DNA from: Bacteroidetes bacterium GWA2_32_17 | GTDB taxonomy: Bacteria; Bacteroidota; Bacteroidia; Bacteroidales; GWA2-32-17 | Assembly: GCA_001769035.1 (NCBI GenBank) | Contig: MENF01000098.1 | Location: 1 to 53,766, forward strand | DNA: 53,766 nt | Reading direction: 5' to 3' | Made by a program: the position numbers and the translations under genes | Shown here: piece by piece, positions 19,006-27,096 of the stretch | How the letters are laid out: every line of letters starts with the position of its first letter | How positions within the stretch are numbered: the first letter of the stretch is position 1 | Notes under the pieces: model-generated | The model's database searches: none | Told to the model about the DNA's origin: nothing | What the model saw: only the letters and a program-made list of their open reading frames with translations

Positions 19006-19632
19006 TTACATCTGTTTATTTGAAAAATCTATTGCAGGAGCATTTTCAATATCACTCCTTATAAATTGAAAGTGACTTATTCCAGTTTTAAATATTTCAT
19101 CGTTAAAAATGAAATCTATATTCCCAGATGCAATCATCTTTGCTTGATTTTCATCTGATGGTGTAAAAACAACTATTATATCTCTACCTTGTTTTATTCC
19201 ATAAACATTCTCAAATGAAGTCAATACCGGTGTAATCTTCATGTTTTCAATTTCAACTGAAATCAGCTCATCTAATCGAAATGATAACTGATAAATTCTA
19301 GCTTTGTAATCACTATAATCATTCACTTCACGATACACTATATCCTTTTGATTAACCTGCTCTGGATTTATCGAAAGCAAAAAAGAAAGTGAATGTGAAT
19401 AATAATCTTTTAGACTATCAGTATTTCTTGAACTTTTATCTTTTAACGACAAATAATCCGGCGGTAAATATTTTACTTTAATTTGCAATCCATTAATAAT
19501 TCTTTCCTTCATCAAACCGTTTTCAGAGTCATTCAACCAAGTTAGGTAGTCATCCATTGAATTAATACTTTGCTTTTTACAACTGTATAAAAAGCACGCA
19601 AACAGAAATAACAAAGTCAGAATTTTTTTCAT
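19006..19632 (-). CDS. Lipoprotein of unknown function in the RHS operon
   Basis: The 208-aa product has a clear lipoprotein signal (LYSC, Cys18, followed by KK). The mature protein is mixed alpha/beta with no Cys and no recognised domain. Visible segments are a helical N-terminal part (MDDYLTWLNDSENGLMKERI) and a later part with the pattern RDIIVVFTPSDENQ. The stop lies 3 bp before the 2032-aa shell gene and the start 6 bp after the OmpH-like gene, so it is almost certainly co-translated with them. Possible roles are docking the big secreted proteins at the outer membrane or helping their maturation; neither can be read from the sequence. Confidence 0.55.
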   Translation of the reverse strand: MKKILTLLFLFACFLYSCKKQSINSMDDYLTWLNDSENGLMKERIINGLQIKVKYLPPDYLSLKDKSSRNTDSLKDYYSHSLSFLLSINPEQVNQKDIVYREVNDYSDYKARIYQLSFRLDELISVEIENMKITPVLTSFENVYGIKQGRDIIVVFTPSDENQAKMIASGNIDFIFNDEIFKTGISHFQFIRSDIENAPAIDFSNKQM

Positions 19633-19638
19633 GTTGAT

Positions 19639-20184
19639 TTATAATTTGTTCTTATACTGACTGTTCAATTCTAGTAAGATTTTATTTGTAAGATCAATAG
19701 CATTATCCCCGTACAAAACACTTCCAGAAGTGGTTGTGCCAAGAATCACTTCAAATCCATTTTTTAAACCATAGCTTTGAACATAAGAATTGACTTGATT
19801 CAACACTCCTTCGAGCATTTTATTCTCTTGCTCTTTTGCTTGTTGGTTTACAGTCTGAGTATATTGTATAACCTCTTCTTGACGTTTTCTCAAGTCTTGC
19901 TCTGCAATGTTACGATCTCCAGATGAAAGATTCTTCATATTCTTATTAAAATCTTCCCGCCGGAACTTGAACTCTTTTTGAAGTGTATCAAGATTAGCTT
20001 TCCAAACCTGAAATTTATCATTATAGAGGTTCTTGGCATCTTTCATTCCAATATATCCATAAATTAATTCCTGTGAACGAACAAAACCAATCTTAGGCGT
20101 TTTGAAAAAACTTATACTACTTATTGCTAGATTTCCTGCAAGGATTACAGCGAAAACTATCAAAATTAAATGTATTCGTTTCAT
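19639..20184 (-). CDS. Skp/OmpH-family periplasmic chaperone
   Basis: This 181-aa protein has an uncleaved or signal-type N-terminal hydrophobic segment (1 to ~25), then KIGFVRSQELIYGYIGMKDA, the usual entry into the OmpH/Skp fold. A long charged coiled coil follows (~50-125; KFRREDFNKNMKNLSSGDRN...DLRKRQEEVIQY). The C-terminal strand part reads FEVILGTTTSGSVLYGD and then LTNKILLELN. Length and layout fit Skp-type chaperones, trimeric holdases that keep unfolded secreted or outer-membrane proteins soluble in the periplasm. A housekeeping skp usually sits with bamA or lpxD; this copy is inside the RHS operon. It is therefore probably dedicated to the giant products encoded just downstream. Confidence 0.8.
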   Translation of the reverse strand: MKRIHLILIVFAVILAGNLAISSISFFKTPKIGFVRSQELIYGYIGMKDAKNLYNDKFQVWKANLDTLQKEFKFRREDFNKNMKNLSSGDRNIAEQDLRKRQEEVIQYTQTVNQQAKEQENKMLEGVLNQVNSYVQSYGLKNGFEVILGTTTSGSVLYGDNAIDLTNKILLELNSQYKNKL

Positions 20185-20202
20185 AATATTATTTTTATTT
20201 TA

Positions 20203-21816
20203 TTAATATTCTACTAAAAATTGACCATTTAGAGTTTTATCATCAGCCACTAATATGTATTTATATACCCCCCTTGTAACAAGAACCCCACTTACCTTCC
20301 CATCCCAATACTCTGTTTTATCGACAGTTGTAAAAATAGTATTATCACTTAAGTCCTTGACTGTAATAGAATAAATATTGATTTTATCTAACATGCCTGT
20401 TACTTTCAGGCTATCATAAATTCCATCATTGTCAGGACTCATTACCAAGCCATGATCAAGTTGCAAACTCACCAATACTGAGTCAAAAATCTCAAGTGTT
20501 GTATCACCATTAAAAAAAGTAAGATCATGGTCATTATCAATAGAGTAAAATGAACTATCCAAAAGTATAGTTTGAACATATCCTGAACTATCAATCTTTC
20601 CAATCAAATCACTGATCTGATAATCATTATTTATTACAAATTCAAGATGTAATGTATCCGATGGATCTGTCCTGTGCTTAAAAGTCAAAACAAATGTTGC
20701 AGAATCTGATGGAAGAATACGGGTAAGCCAGAATTCCCTTTTATTTCCTGTAGCATAAGTACTATCTAATCCCTGACCTAAAACAGAGTAATTATAAGAA
20801 GTGTCCAATAAAAGGGTATTTATCGAAAGAAGAGGATAATTACCAAATGACACTTTCATCCCTTTAAACCATGCATATTGTTTCCATATTGAACAATCTG
20901 CTATCAACTCCTTACTCATTGTTGTGTTTGTCTCATGTAAAAGATTTGAGTTTTTATAGTACTTAATTTTATTTTCTTCACGCACTATTATTAAAGTATC
21001 ACCTGTTGCATACGTTCCGTATGTGCCTATAAGTATTCCCTTTTCAATAATTTTAAGACTATCGTACTTTAAATTAAAAGCATAGTTTATAGAGTCGGCT
21101 GTTACGCTCCAGTTACGTTCGGAAAGTCCGAAAATTCTTTTCCAGGAATTATAACTGGTTTCTTTTATAATATATTGAACACGTCCTTCTTCATTAGATT
21201 TCAAGATATTTCGCGAACACGCACCACTTGTCCATCCATCTGAGGTTGTTTTTTTAATAGTGTCAGCTAAATATAAAACTCCGACTGTATCTGTCCATGA
21301 TGCATCAACTAATACGTCAAAAGATGCAGTAGCAGAATGATTATAATAATCTGAAACAGTTAATGTATAACGTCCCGCAAAAAGCTTATATATAGAGGAT
21401 GAATCTTCACCACTGCTCCAAATAAAAGAATAAGGAGGCATTGCTCCAGAAGCACTTGAAATAATATATCCTAATAAAGAACTGTCAAGTTCAACATGAT
21501 GAATTTGTGCAGAAATTTCAGGATTGGTTGCAATATATCTATGTGCTGAAAAATATCCCGATCCTGAAAAATCTTTAGCTTTAAAACCATTTTTTAGCCG
21601 AATAATTTTACTAGACACATATTCAACTTGAGCTGTTGATGAAATTAATACCGGTTTACTTGAAACGCTTGGAGAAATTATTGTGTCTGGATAAGAAAAA
21701 TTATGATAACCACTGGTAATTGTCGTATCCTCAATATAGATCTGAGCATTAGCTGTTCTGGAAAGAGATAGCAGACATATAAGAATTAACAGGTAAGAGA
21801 TTTTATTTAGTATCAT
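20203..21816 (-). CDS. T9SS type B secreted protein with SprB-like repeat
   Basis: The 537-aa protein has a Sec signal (1-24, ending TANA). Residues ~105-170 resemble a SprB repeat: SGAMPPYSFIWSSG, then AGRYTLTVSDYYNHSAT. The centre is beta-rich, with a lectin-like or jelly-roll flavour (~200-320). The C-terminus (~455-537) is the gliding-motility-associated type B sorting domain: MSPDNDGIYDSLKV, EYWDGKVSG, and a closing strand GVYKYILVADD...GQFLVEY. Such proteins cross the outer membrane by T9SS, often with a PorP/SprF partner. It sits 60 bp after the S74 fibre gene and 18 bp before the chaperone gene, so it is part of the RHS operon. It may form the outward-facing anchor of the system. Confidence 0.75.
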   Translation of the reverse strand: MILNKISYLLILICLLSLSRTANAQIYIEDTTITSGYHNFSYPDTIISPSVSSKPVLISSTAQVEYVSSKIIRLKNGFKAKDFSGSGYFSAHRYIATNPEISAQIHHVELDSSLLGYIISSASGAMPPYSFIWSSGEDSSSIYKLFAGRYTLTVSDYYNHSATASFDVLVDASWTDTVGVLYLADTIKKTTSDGWTSGACSRNILKSNEEGRVQYIIKETSYNSWKRIFGLSERNWSVTADSINYAFNLKYDSLKIIEKGILIGTYGTYATGDTLIIVREENKIKYYKNSNLLHETNTTMSKELIADCSIWKQYAWFKGMKVSFGNYPLLSINTLLLDTSYNYSVLGQGLDSTYATGNKREFWLTRILPSDSATFVLTFKHRTDPSDTLHLEFVINNDYQISDLIGKIDSSGYVQTILLDSSFYSIDNDHDLTFFNGDTTLEIFDSVLVSLQLDHGLVMSPDNDGIYDSLKVTGMLDKINIYSITVKDLSDNTIFTTVDKTEYWDGKVSGVLVTRGVYKYILVADDKTLNGQFLVEY

Positions 21817-21876
21817 AGTCGCCTGATTAATAAAGTAGTTTCATCTAATTAATTTTAAAAGTCTACATCAGTTTAT

Positions 21877-24288
21877 TTAATTCTGCAAGTGGTTATTTAA
21901 CTTTGTTTCTAATTCTAAAAGCCTTTGTTCAAGCTCATTGTTTTTTGTTGTTAATGTCTGAATTTGTGTATTCAAATCAATAATTGTTTGAGATTGAGTA
22001 TCTATTAACGTTTTTTGTTCTTTTACAGATTCAACAATTACTGGTATTAATGAAATATAATCAAGAGAATAATATCCATTTTTGTCTACACTTACAATTT
22101 CAGGGAATATTTGTTGAACTTCTTGAGCTATAAAACCTATACTTTTTTTGTTTAAATAAGTGTTTGATGGCAATAGAGGTGCAGTTACTACAGATGTATC
22201 ACTTATATTCATTAGAGGCATAGTTCCTGGTAATGGCTTGAGATTATATGTTTTTGCACTTAATTGGTAAAGTTTGTTTACCATGCTACCTTGAACAGGT
22301 AATATGTTATCTTTTAATCTTTGATCAGAAGTATATAAGACTGCTTTAAAACGAACAGTGTCATTTGGAACATCTATCTTATATGCCGGAGATGTTGTAT
22401 TTACTCCAAGTTTCGAGCTAATATACACATCTCCATTAAAATACCCTGCCCATTTTCCACTGATACCTACATCCCCTGATGTTGTACCGTAAACCGCTGC
22501 ACCATCGTTGGAACCTCCTAAATAACCGTACACGCTATAGTTATAACCATTTGTACAGTTACCAGCATAACCGTATAGTCCATATGACCGACCAGAACTT
22601 GTAGCTGATGAACGTATAGCATTTCCATATACTCCGACACAACTGTTCGATCCGGAATTGCTAATATATCCATATATCCCATATGACCATCCGCTTGTAG
22701 GAGCAACACCTTCAACATATAATCCTTTTGAGCCATTTGCATTAAGAGTACTTATAATATTTGCATTTATTGAACTCGAACCTGCTCCTCCTATACAGAA
22801 TGTTGATGTAGGAGCATTAGTTCCTATACCAATTTTACCTGCATCGCTAACAAAGAATTTAGTTGTTCCATTATCCTGAATATCAAAATCACCTGTACTA
22901 CTTAAATTAAAAGTTGTATTTGCAGTACCATTATTTAATAAAGTAAAACTATTTGATCCTTGCGTAATCGTAGTATTTTTACTTAATGTTCCGCCTAATA
23001 ATATTGAGTCATTACTAATATTTACCCCACCAGCTGCAAGTAACCATGTTGGTGTTGCTGCTCCGTTTGCCTTCAGAAGTCTTCCCGTAGTTCCAGCTGC
23101 TAATCTTGCCCAATCAGTTCCATTATACCACATTAAATCACCGGTTGCATTACTGGTTAAATCAATTTTAGCTCCTGTAACAGCATTGTCAGCAATCTTT
23201 GTATTTGTTATAGCATTTGAACCAATAGTTAATGCTCCAGCGTTAGATAATGTAGCATCACCACTCATTGTTACAGCTGTTGCAATATTAGAAACATTTC
23301 CTACCCATATTTTTGCACTAGTCAAAGAGGTTCCAAGTTTATTATTAAAAGTTGTCCAGTCTGTACTTGACAGCTTCCCAGTATTTGTTCCACTTGCAAC
23401 CGGAATATTGAATGTATGAGTGGTTCCAACCGAAGATATTCCAAAATCTGTACCTGTTGTACCTGTAGCAAATGTCTGGGTTGTCCCGGTAAGTCCACCT
23501 AAAGATGTTACCGCAGTACTTAACTTATTATTAAATGTACTCCAATCTGTACTCGACAATTTTCCGGTATTTGTTGCACTTGCTACTGGAATATTGAATG
23601 TGTGAGTGGTTCCAGCCGAAGATATCCCAAAATCTGTACCTGTTGTTCCTGCTGCAAATGTTTGTGTAGTACCTGTCAGTCCACCTAAAGAAGACAAAGC
23701 TGTGCCCCAAGATGGGATTGTATCGTTGGATTTTAGAAATGTACCGGAACTTCCTATTGCAAGTCTTATATAGTCTGTACCATTATAATATATTATATCA
23801 CCGTTAGCATCGCTCCCCATCGCAATTTTAGTCCCGTCAACTGCATTGTTTGCAATTTTTGTGGTAGTGATTGCATTTGAAGCAATTGTTATTACTCCTA
23901 ATGAATCAATGGTTGCATCACCTGACATTGTGCGGGCAGATGCAAAACCACCTGCGTTACCTACAAATAATTTACCTGCATCTAATTTAGAACTTACGAC
24001 TTTCCATGCTGATCCTGTATAATAAAAGAATTGCTCTAAATCAGTATCAAAGACCAACAAACTTGTTGCAGGACTTGTAATACCGCTTCTTTGGGCTGTT
24101 GTTAATCTTGGAACAAGCAGACCTTTAGATGTTGATTTTACATCAAGTATAGCCGAAGCATCTGGGGATGAGTCATCAAAATTTACGGCAACACCCGATG
24201 TATCCACTCGAATTCCTTGTGCTTCTGATTTATTATAATAAGATAAAAAAATCACCAGAAAGAGAACAAAGGCAAGATAATTTTTCAT
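21877..24288 (-). CDS. Tail-fibre-like protein with S74 intramolecular chaperone domain
   Basis: This 803-aa protein starts with a Sec signal (1-24) and the segment ASAILDVKSTSKGLLVPRLT, common at the head of Bacteroidota fibre proteins. Two near-identical ~60-residue repeats (GGLTGTTQTF...TGKLSSTDW..FNNKL) and two 'SNAIT.TKIA.NAV.G.KI' blocks form a beta-rich shaft. Residues ~650-755 are the S74 chaperone domain: SDQRLKDNI marks the self-cleavage site and IGFIAQEVQQIFPEIV its core. A coiled coil follows (~760-800). S74 domains trimerise phage tail spikes and similar fibres and then cut themselves off. No T9SS sorting domain is visible. It is the first gene of the RHS operon, so the fibre may provide target recognition. 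Confidence 0.8.
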   Translation of the reverse strand: MKNYLAFVLFLVIFLSYYNKSEAQGIRVDTSGVAVNFDDSSPDASAILDVKSTSKGLLVPRLTTAQRSGITSPATSLLVFDTDLEQFFYYTGSAWKVVSSKLDAGKLFVGNAGGFASARTMSGDATIDSLGVITIASNAITTTKIANNAVDGTKIAMGSDANGDIIYYNGTDYIRLAIGSSGTFLKSNDTIPSWGTALSSLGGLTGTTQTFAAGTTGTDFGISSAGTTHTFNIPVASATNTGKLSSTDWSTFNNKLSTAVTSLGGLTGTTQTFATGTTGTDFGISSVGTTHTFNIPVASGTNTGKLSSTDWTTFNNKLGTSLTSAKIWVGNVSNIATAVTMSGDATLSNAGALTIGSNAITNTKIADNAVTGAKIDLTSNATGDLMWYNGTDWARLAAGTTGRLLKANGAATPTWLLAAGGVNISNDSILLGGTLSKNTTITQGSNSFTLLNNGTANTTFNLSSTGDFDIQDNGTTKFFVSDAGKIGIGTNAPTSTFCIGGAGSSSINANIISTLNANGSKGLYVEGVAPTSGWSYGIYGYISNSGSNSCVGVYGNAIRSSATSSGRSYGLYGYAGNCTNGYNYSVYGYLGGSNDGAAVYGTTSGDVGISGKWAGYFNGDVYISSKLGVNTTSPAYKIDVPNDTVRFKAVLYTSDQRLKDNILPVQGSMVNKLYQLSAKTYNLKPLPGTMPLMNISDTSVVTAPLLPSNTYLNKKSIGFIAQEVQQIFPEIVSVDKNGYYSLDYISLIPVIVESVKEQKTLIDTQSQTIIDLNTQIQTLTTKNNELEQRLLELETKLNNHLQN

Positions 24289-24455
24289 GATATATAAATT
24301 TTTAGGTTTGCAACTTTAAATTCAATATTATTTGAAGAATAAAACATTTGTTAAAATTTCTTTAACTATCTTAATTTTATAAAAACAAATAAAAGATATA
24401 TTTATAATTAAGGGCGTAATTTTTAAGGTTAGTTATCCTAAGCTATTTTTTTTAA

Positions 24456-24480
24456 TCTAACGCTAATATTTTTTATTCTA
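24456..24480. promoter_or_regulatory. Shared upstream motif, copy 1
   Basis: TCTAACGCTAATA followed by a T-run and ATTCTA. A near copy lies at 26808-26831 and a shorter one at 26852-26868, each upstream of an S74 fibre gene on the minus strand. Its role is unknown; see findings. Confidence 0.4.
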
Positions 24481-24533
24481 AAGTCATTTTTTTAAATTGC
24501 CTTTAGCGGTATTTTTCCTATATTTTCAAATTA

Positions 24534-24566
24534 TTTTACTCAAAACCGTCATATTTTGGAGTAAAA
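24534..24566. terminator. Hairpin upstream of the RHS operon (terminator or leader structure)
   Basis: TTTTACTC (24534-24541) pairs with GAGTAAAA (24559-24566). The stem continues with AAAA/TTTT inside one bulged G, around an 8-nt loop. The T and A tracts make it resemble a second bidirectional terminator after the 24704-26713 gene. It could instead sit in a long 5' leader. Confidence 0.4.
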
Positions 24567-24652
24567 GTTACTTTATACAGAAAAAAAAATTTATAATACT
24601 TCTATTCATTTTTTATATAATTCAAAACTCAAAGTCTTCCTAACAAAATAAA

Positions 24653-24685
24653 AAAAGAGGCAGTTCTTTTAAGACAGCCTCTTTT
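24653..24685 (-). terminator. Intrinsic terminator of the YadA-like/S74 fibre gene
   Basis: A 9-bp stem (AAAAGAGGC with GCCTCTTTT) is followed, read on the minus strand, by a run of T. It lies 19 bp past the stop of the 24704-26713 gene and separates that gene from the RHS operon. Confidence 0.75.
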
Positions 24686-24703
24686 AAAATAATTTTAAGA
24701 TTT

Positions 24704-26713
24704 TTATTTATTCCTTATCATTTTCTTTGTATCAATAGCATTATTATTTATATTAATACTGTATGAATATATTCCAGAAGCAAGATTTTCCGTATCCACT
24801 TCTAAATTACCAAATCCTTTGATTGTAATTTCAGTTCTGTTCATTTCCTTTCCGTACGTATCATAAAATATAATAAAAGTTTTCCCATTTATATTTTCCG
24901 GAATAAAATAACGAATAACCGTTTTTTCTCCAAATGGATTAGGTTCATTCTGATAAAGTACTACTTGATTATTATTAGCGAGTTCTACTTGTAACGTTGT
25001 AATAGATTCATTTTGATCTTGAAAAGTAGATTCCCCCATTCCTTGTAAACTTGTTACTTTTGCTTGCAACTCTTCAATCATTTTTTGTTGTTCTTGTATT
25101 GCCTTTACTAATGGAACTACTATTTCACTATAAGATAAAGCATAAGGATCGTTATTATTGGAAGGTTTGGTCACAATAGAAGATGTAAAACCGCATTCAT
25201 TTTCCGCCTGTTCTACTTCCTGGGCAATAAATCCAGAGTGAACGATACTCTTAGATTTTGAATAATCGGCTGTAGGGGAAGCTATAACATTTCCCAAACT
25301 ATCAGTATGCTGACGAGCATTCGGGTTAATAAATGCTTCCAGTTGCTGTGTGTTTAACTGATATGTTACCGGACGAAGTTTCTTTATAAATTCCAGACCT
25401 TTTACATTTTCCTGAACATTAAATTTGAAACGACCATCACTATAGCTACCCCAAGTGCCTGTATAATTATAACAACCTGTAACATTGGCATTGCCAAAAT
25501 ACATCCTATCTGAAGCCGATGCTGTTGCACCATATCCAAAAGCAGCACAGTTGTTTAAAGTGCCAGAATTTGCATTTGCATTATAGCCTACGAAAGTACA
25601 GGAATCTCCGGTACTTATTGTGTATCCCGCACGCCATCCTACGGCAGTATTGTTATCACCTGAAGAGTTAGTGTAACCAGACTGAAATCCAAGAAAAGTA
25701 TTATTTCCACCTGTATTACTATAGCCTGAAACATAACCTAAAAAAGTATTATATGTTCCTGAAGTGTTGGCATTACCACTACCCATGCCAACCATTGTAT
25801 TGTAGCTGGCAGTATTGTTATAACCCGCTTGTTGTCCAATAAAAACATTTTTTTGTGCTGTTGTATTTGCACGCCCTGCATTTTGGCCGTTAAATGTATT
25901 ATAAGAGCCTGTAGTGTTTAGGTACCCTGCATTATCACCAATAAAAACATTGCTAGCACCCGTAGTATTCGAATAACCAGACTTGTAGCCGCAAAAAGTA
26001 TTACTTGCACCTGTCGAACTTTTTCCTGCTTTTGCTCCAACAAATGTAGAATAGCTGTTTGTTGTATTTAAAACACCTGCAGAATCACCAATAAATGTAT
26101 TTAATGTTCCTGAAGTATTGGCCCGGCCTGCTGTATTGCCTATAAAAGTATTATTTGTACCTGTTGAATTTGTAACACCGCTTTCTGAACCTAAAAATGT
26201 ATTGTAGCCTACCGTTGTTGCATAACCCGATTTATAGCCATAAAACGTATTGTTTGAGCCACTGCTATTAGAAAATCCAGAGTTGTAACCTGAAGCCGTA
26301 TTGTTATTTCCTGATATGTTATTTTTCAATGTTTCATGTCCTGTTGCAGTGTTTTTAATTCCTATAGTATCATTAAAAAGTGAATAATTCCCTAATGCAA
26401 CATTATAACTGTTTGTGGAATCAGGAAACATTTGTAAATATAAAGCACGATATCCAACAGCAACATTTTCATTGCCATTAATATTATAGTAACCCGCTTC
26501 ATAACCAATAAATGAATTATTTCTACCGTATTGATTATAATTACCTGCCCCACATCCAATAAAAGTAACATTAGTACCGTTGGTACCAGCAGTTGTTCCA
26601 CAATTATTAGTACCGGTACCACTCAGATATGTTATCTGACCTTTTACCTGGTAAATGCCAAAATTTGCCAAAGCAAACAGCATAAAAATAAACTTAATGT
26701 AATTTGTTTTCAT
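24704..26713 (-). CDS. YadA-head-like/S74 fibre protein with T9SS type A sorting domain
   Basis: The 669-aa protein has a Sec signal (1-25). About 20 short repeats follow, mostly 17 residues with the pattern N-T-F-I-G-x-x-A-G-x-x-N-T-T-G (~45-390). This left-handed beta-roll pattern resembles trimeric adhesin heads of the YadA type. The S74 domain starts at about residue 425 (SDGRFKFNV; later HSGFIAQEVEQ) and ends in a coiled coil (EQQKMIEELQAKVTSLQ). Residues ~595-669 are a type A sorting domain (LYQNEPNPFGEKTVIRYF to ASGIYSY and MIRNK). It is monocistronic, with its own terminator and a plausible promoter at 26758-26787. It shares the S74 design and an upstream motif with the first gene of the RHS operon but has a different head and anchoring mode. 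Confidence 0.8.
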   Translation of the reverse strand: MKTNYIKFIFMLFALANFGIYQVKGQITYLSGTGTNNCGTTAGTNGTNVTFIGCGAGNYNQYGRNNSFIGYEAGYYNINGNENVAVGYRALYLQMFPDSTNSYNVALGNYSLFNDTIGIKNTATGHETLKNNISGNNNTASGYNSGFSNSSGSNNTFYGYKSGYATTVGYNTFLGSESGVTNSTGTNNTFIGNTAGRANTSGTLNTFIGDSAGVLNTTNSYSTFVGAKAGKSSTGASNTFCGYKSGYSNTTGASNVFIGDNAGYLNTTGSYNTFNGQNAGRANTTAQKNVFIGQQAGYNNTASYNTMVGMGSGNANTSGTYNTFLGYVSGYSNTGGNNTFLGFQSGYTNSSGDNNTAVGWRAGYTISTGDSCTFVGYNANANSGTLNNCAAFGYGATASASDRMYFGNANVTGCYNYTGTWGSYSDGRFKFNVQENVKGLEFIKKLRPVTYQLNTQQLEAFINPNARQHTDSLGNVIASPTADYSKSKSIVHSGFIAQEVEQAENECGFTSSIVTKPSNNNDPYALSYSEIVVPLVKAIQEQQKMIEELQAKVTSLQGMGESTFQDQNESITTLQVELANNNQVVLYQNEPNPFGEKTVIRYFIPENINGKTFIIFYDTYGKEMNRTEITIKGFGNLEVDTENLASGIYSYSININNNAIDTKKMIRNK

Positions 26714-26757
26714 TTTTTAAGATTTTAGTTAATAAATTTTTAAATATTTTATAGTTG

Positions 26758-26787
26758 CAAATAAAATACATATTTATTTATAACAAA
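26758..26787 (-). promoter_or_regulatory. Candidate Bacteroidota promoter for the 24704-26713 gene
   Basis: On the minus strand TTTG (complement of 26784-26787) is followed after 18 nt by TTTATTTG (complement of 26758-26765). The second box is one base from TAnnTTTG. The leader would be about 40 nt. Confidence 0.4.
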
Positions 26788-26807
26788 GAAAAAATCACAT
26801 TTACTTA

Positions 26808-26831
26808 TCTTACGCTTATTTTTTTATTCTT
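26808..26831. promoter_or_regulatory. Shared upstream motif, copy 2
   Basis: TCTTACGCTTA, then a T-run and ATTCTT. It matches copy 1 at 24456-24480 with a few substitutions and one gap. It lies just upstream of the candidate promoter of the 24704-26713 gene. Confidence 0.4.
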
Positions 26832-26851
26832 TCGCTATAATAATGTATTTC

Positions 26852-26868
26852 AACGCTAACTTTTTATT
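26852..26868. promoter_or_regulatory. Shared upstream motif, short copy 3
   Basis: AACGCTAACTTTTTATT repeats the core of copies 1 and 2 about 40 bp further upstream. Confidence 0.3.
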
Positions 26869-27096
26869 AATTTTTATATTAATAAAATGGTGTAATGGAC
26901 AAAATTAATGCTCAATTTTTTACATTTTTTTCTTATAATCTAAAAACACATATTATATTTGCCCTGTCAAACTAAACAGAAATAGGCTCTGCTGGGGAGC
27001 AACCTATTAAGGATACATTTAACGGGTGACGGAAATATCAATGGTAATGGATTGCCTTATTAACAGTAAGCAATCCATTATATTTCTTGAACCCGC
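26869..27096. repeat. Non-coding stretch with hairpin, likely 3' end of the dead IS
   Basis: No gene is seen. An 11-bp perfect inverted repeat (27045-27055 with 27070-27080) forms a hairpin just past the transposase stop, which may be the element's own terminator or end. A GGCTCTGCTGGGGAGC stretch near 26984 and the GAACCCGCC stretch near 27090 may belong to IS ends, but I could not pair them with the other side. Confidence 0.4.

Larger units (their letters stand above)
823..24288 (-). other. Predicted 10-gene RHS toxin operon
   Basis: Ten minus-strand genes follow one another with gaps of 60, 18, 6, 3, 15, -4, 9, 22 and 21 bp and no internal terminator that I can see. In transcription order the roles are fibre, T9SS type B protein, Skp-like chaperone, lipoprotein, SpvB-like shell, LolA-like protein, RHS toxin, candidate immunity, orphan tip, and second candidate immunity. 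A hairpin at 24653-24685 isolates the operon upstream and one at 503-539 ends it. No clean TAnnTTTG promoter was found just upstream of 24288; TAAAGTTG on the minus strand is a one-mismatch candidate. Confidence 0.65.
24289..24652. other. Upstream region of the RHS operon, no gene
   Basis: This very AT-rich stretch has no plausible open frame. It contains a conserved motif at 24456-24480, also found upstream of the next fibre gene, and a strong hairpin at 24534-24566. The 5' leader and promoter of the operon should be here. Confidence 0.6.

Noticed and set aside
24289-24420. A -33/-7 promoter for the RHS operon
   Set aside because: The best -7 candidate, TAAAGTTG, has a mismatch and no TTTG at proper spacing; not strong enough to annotate.
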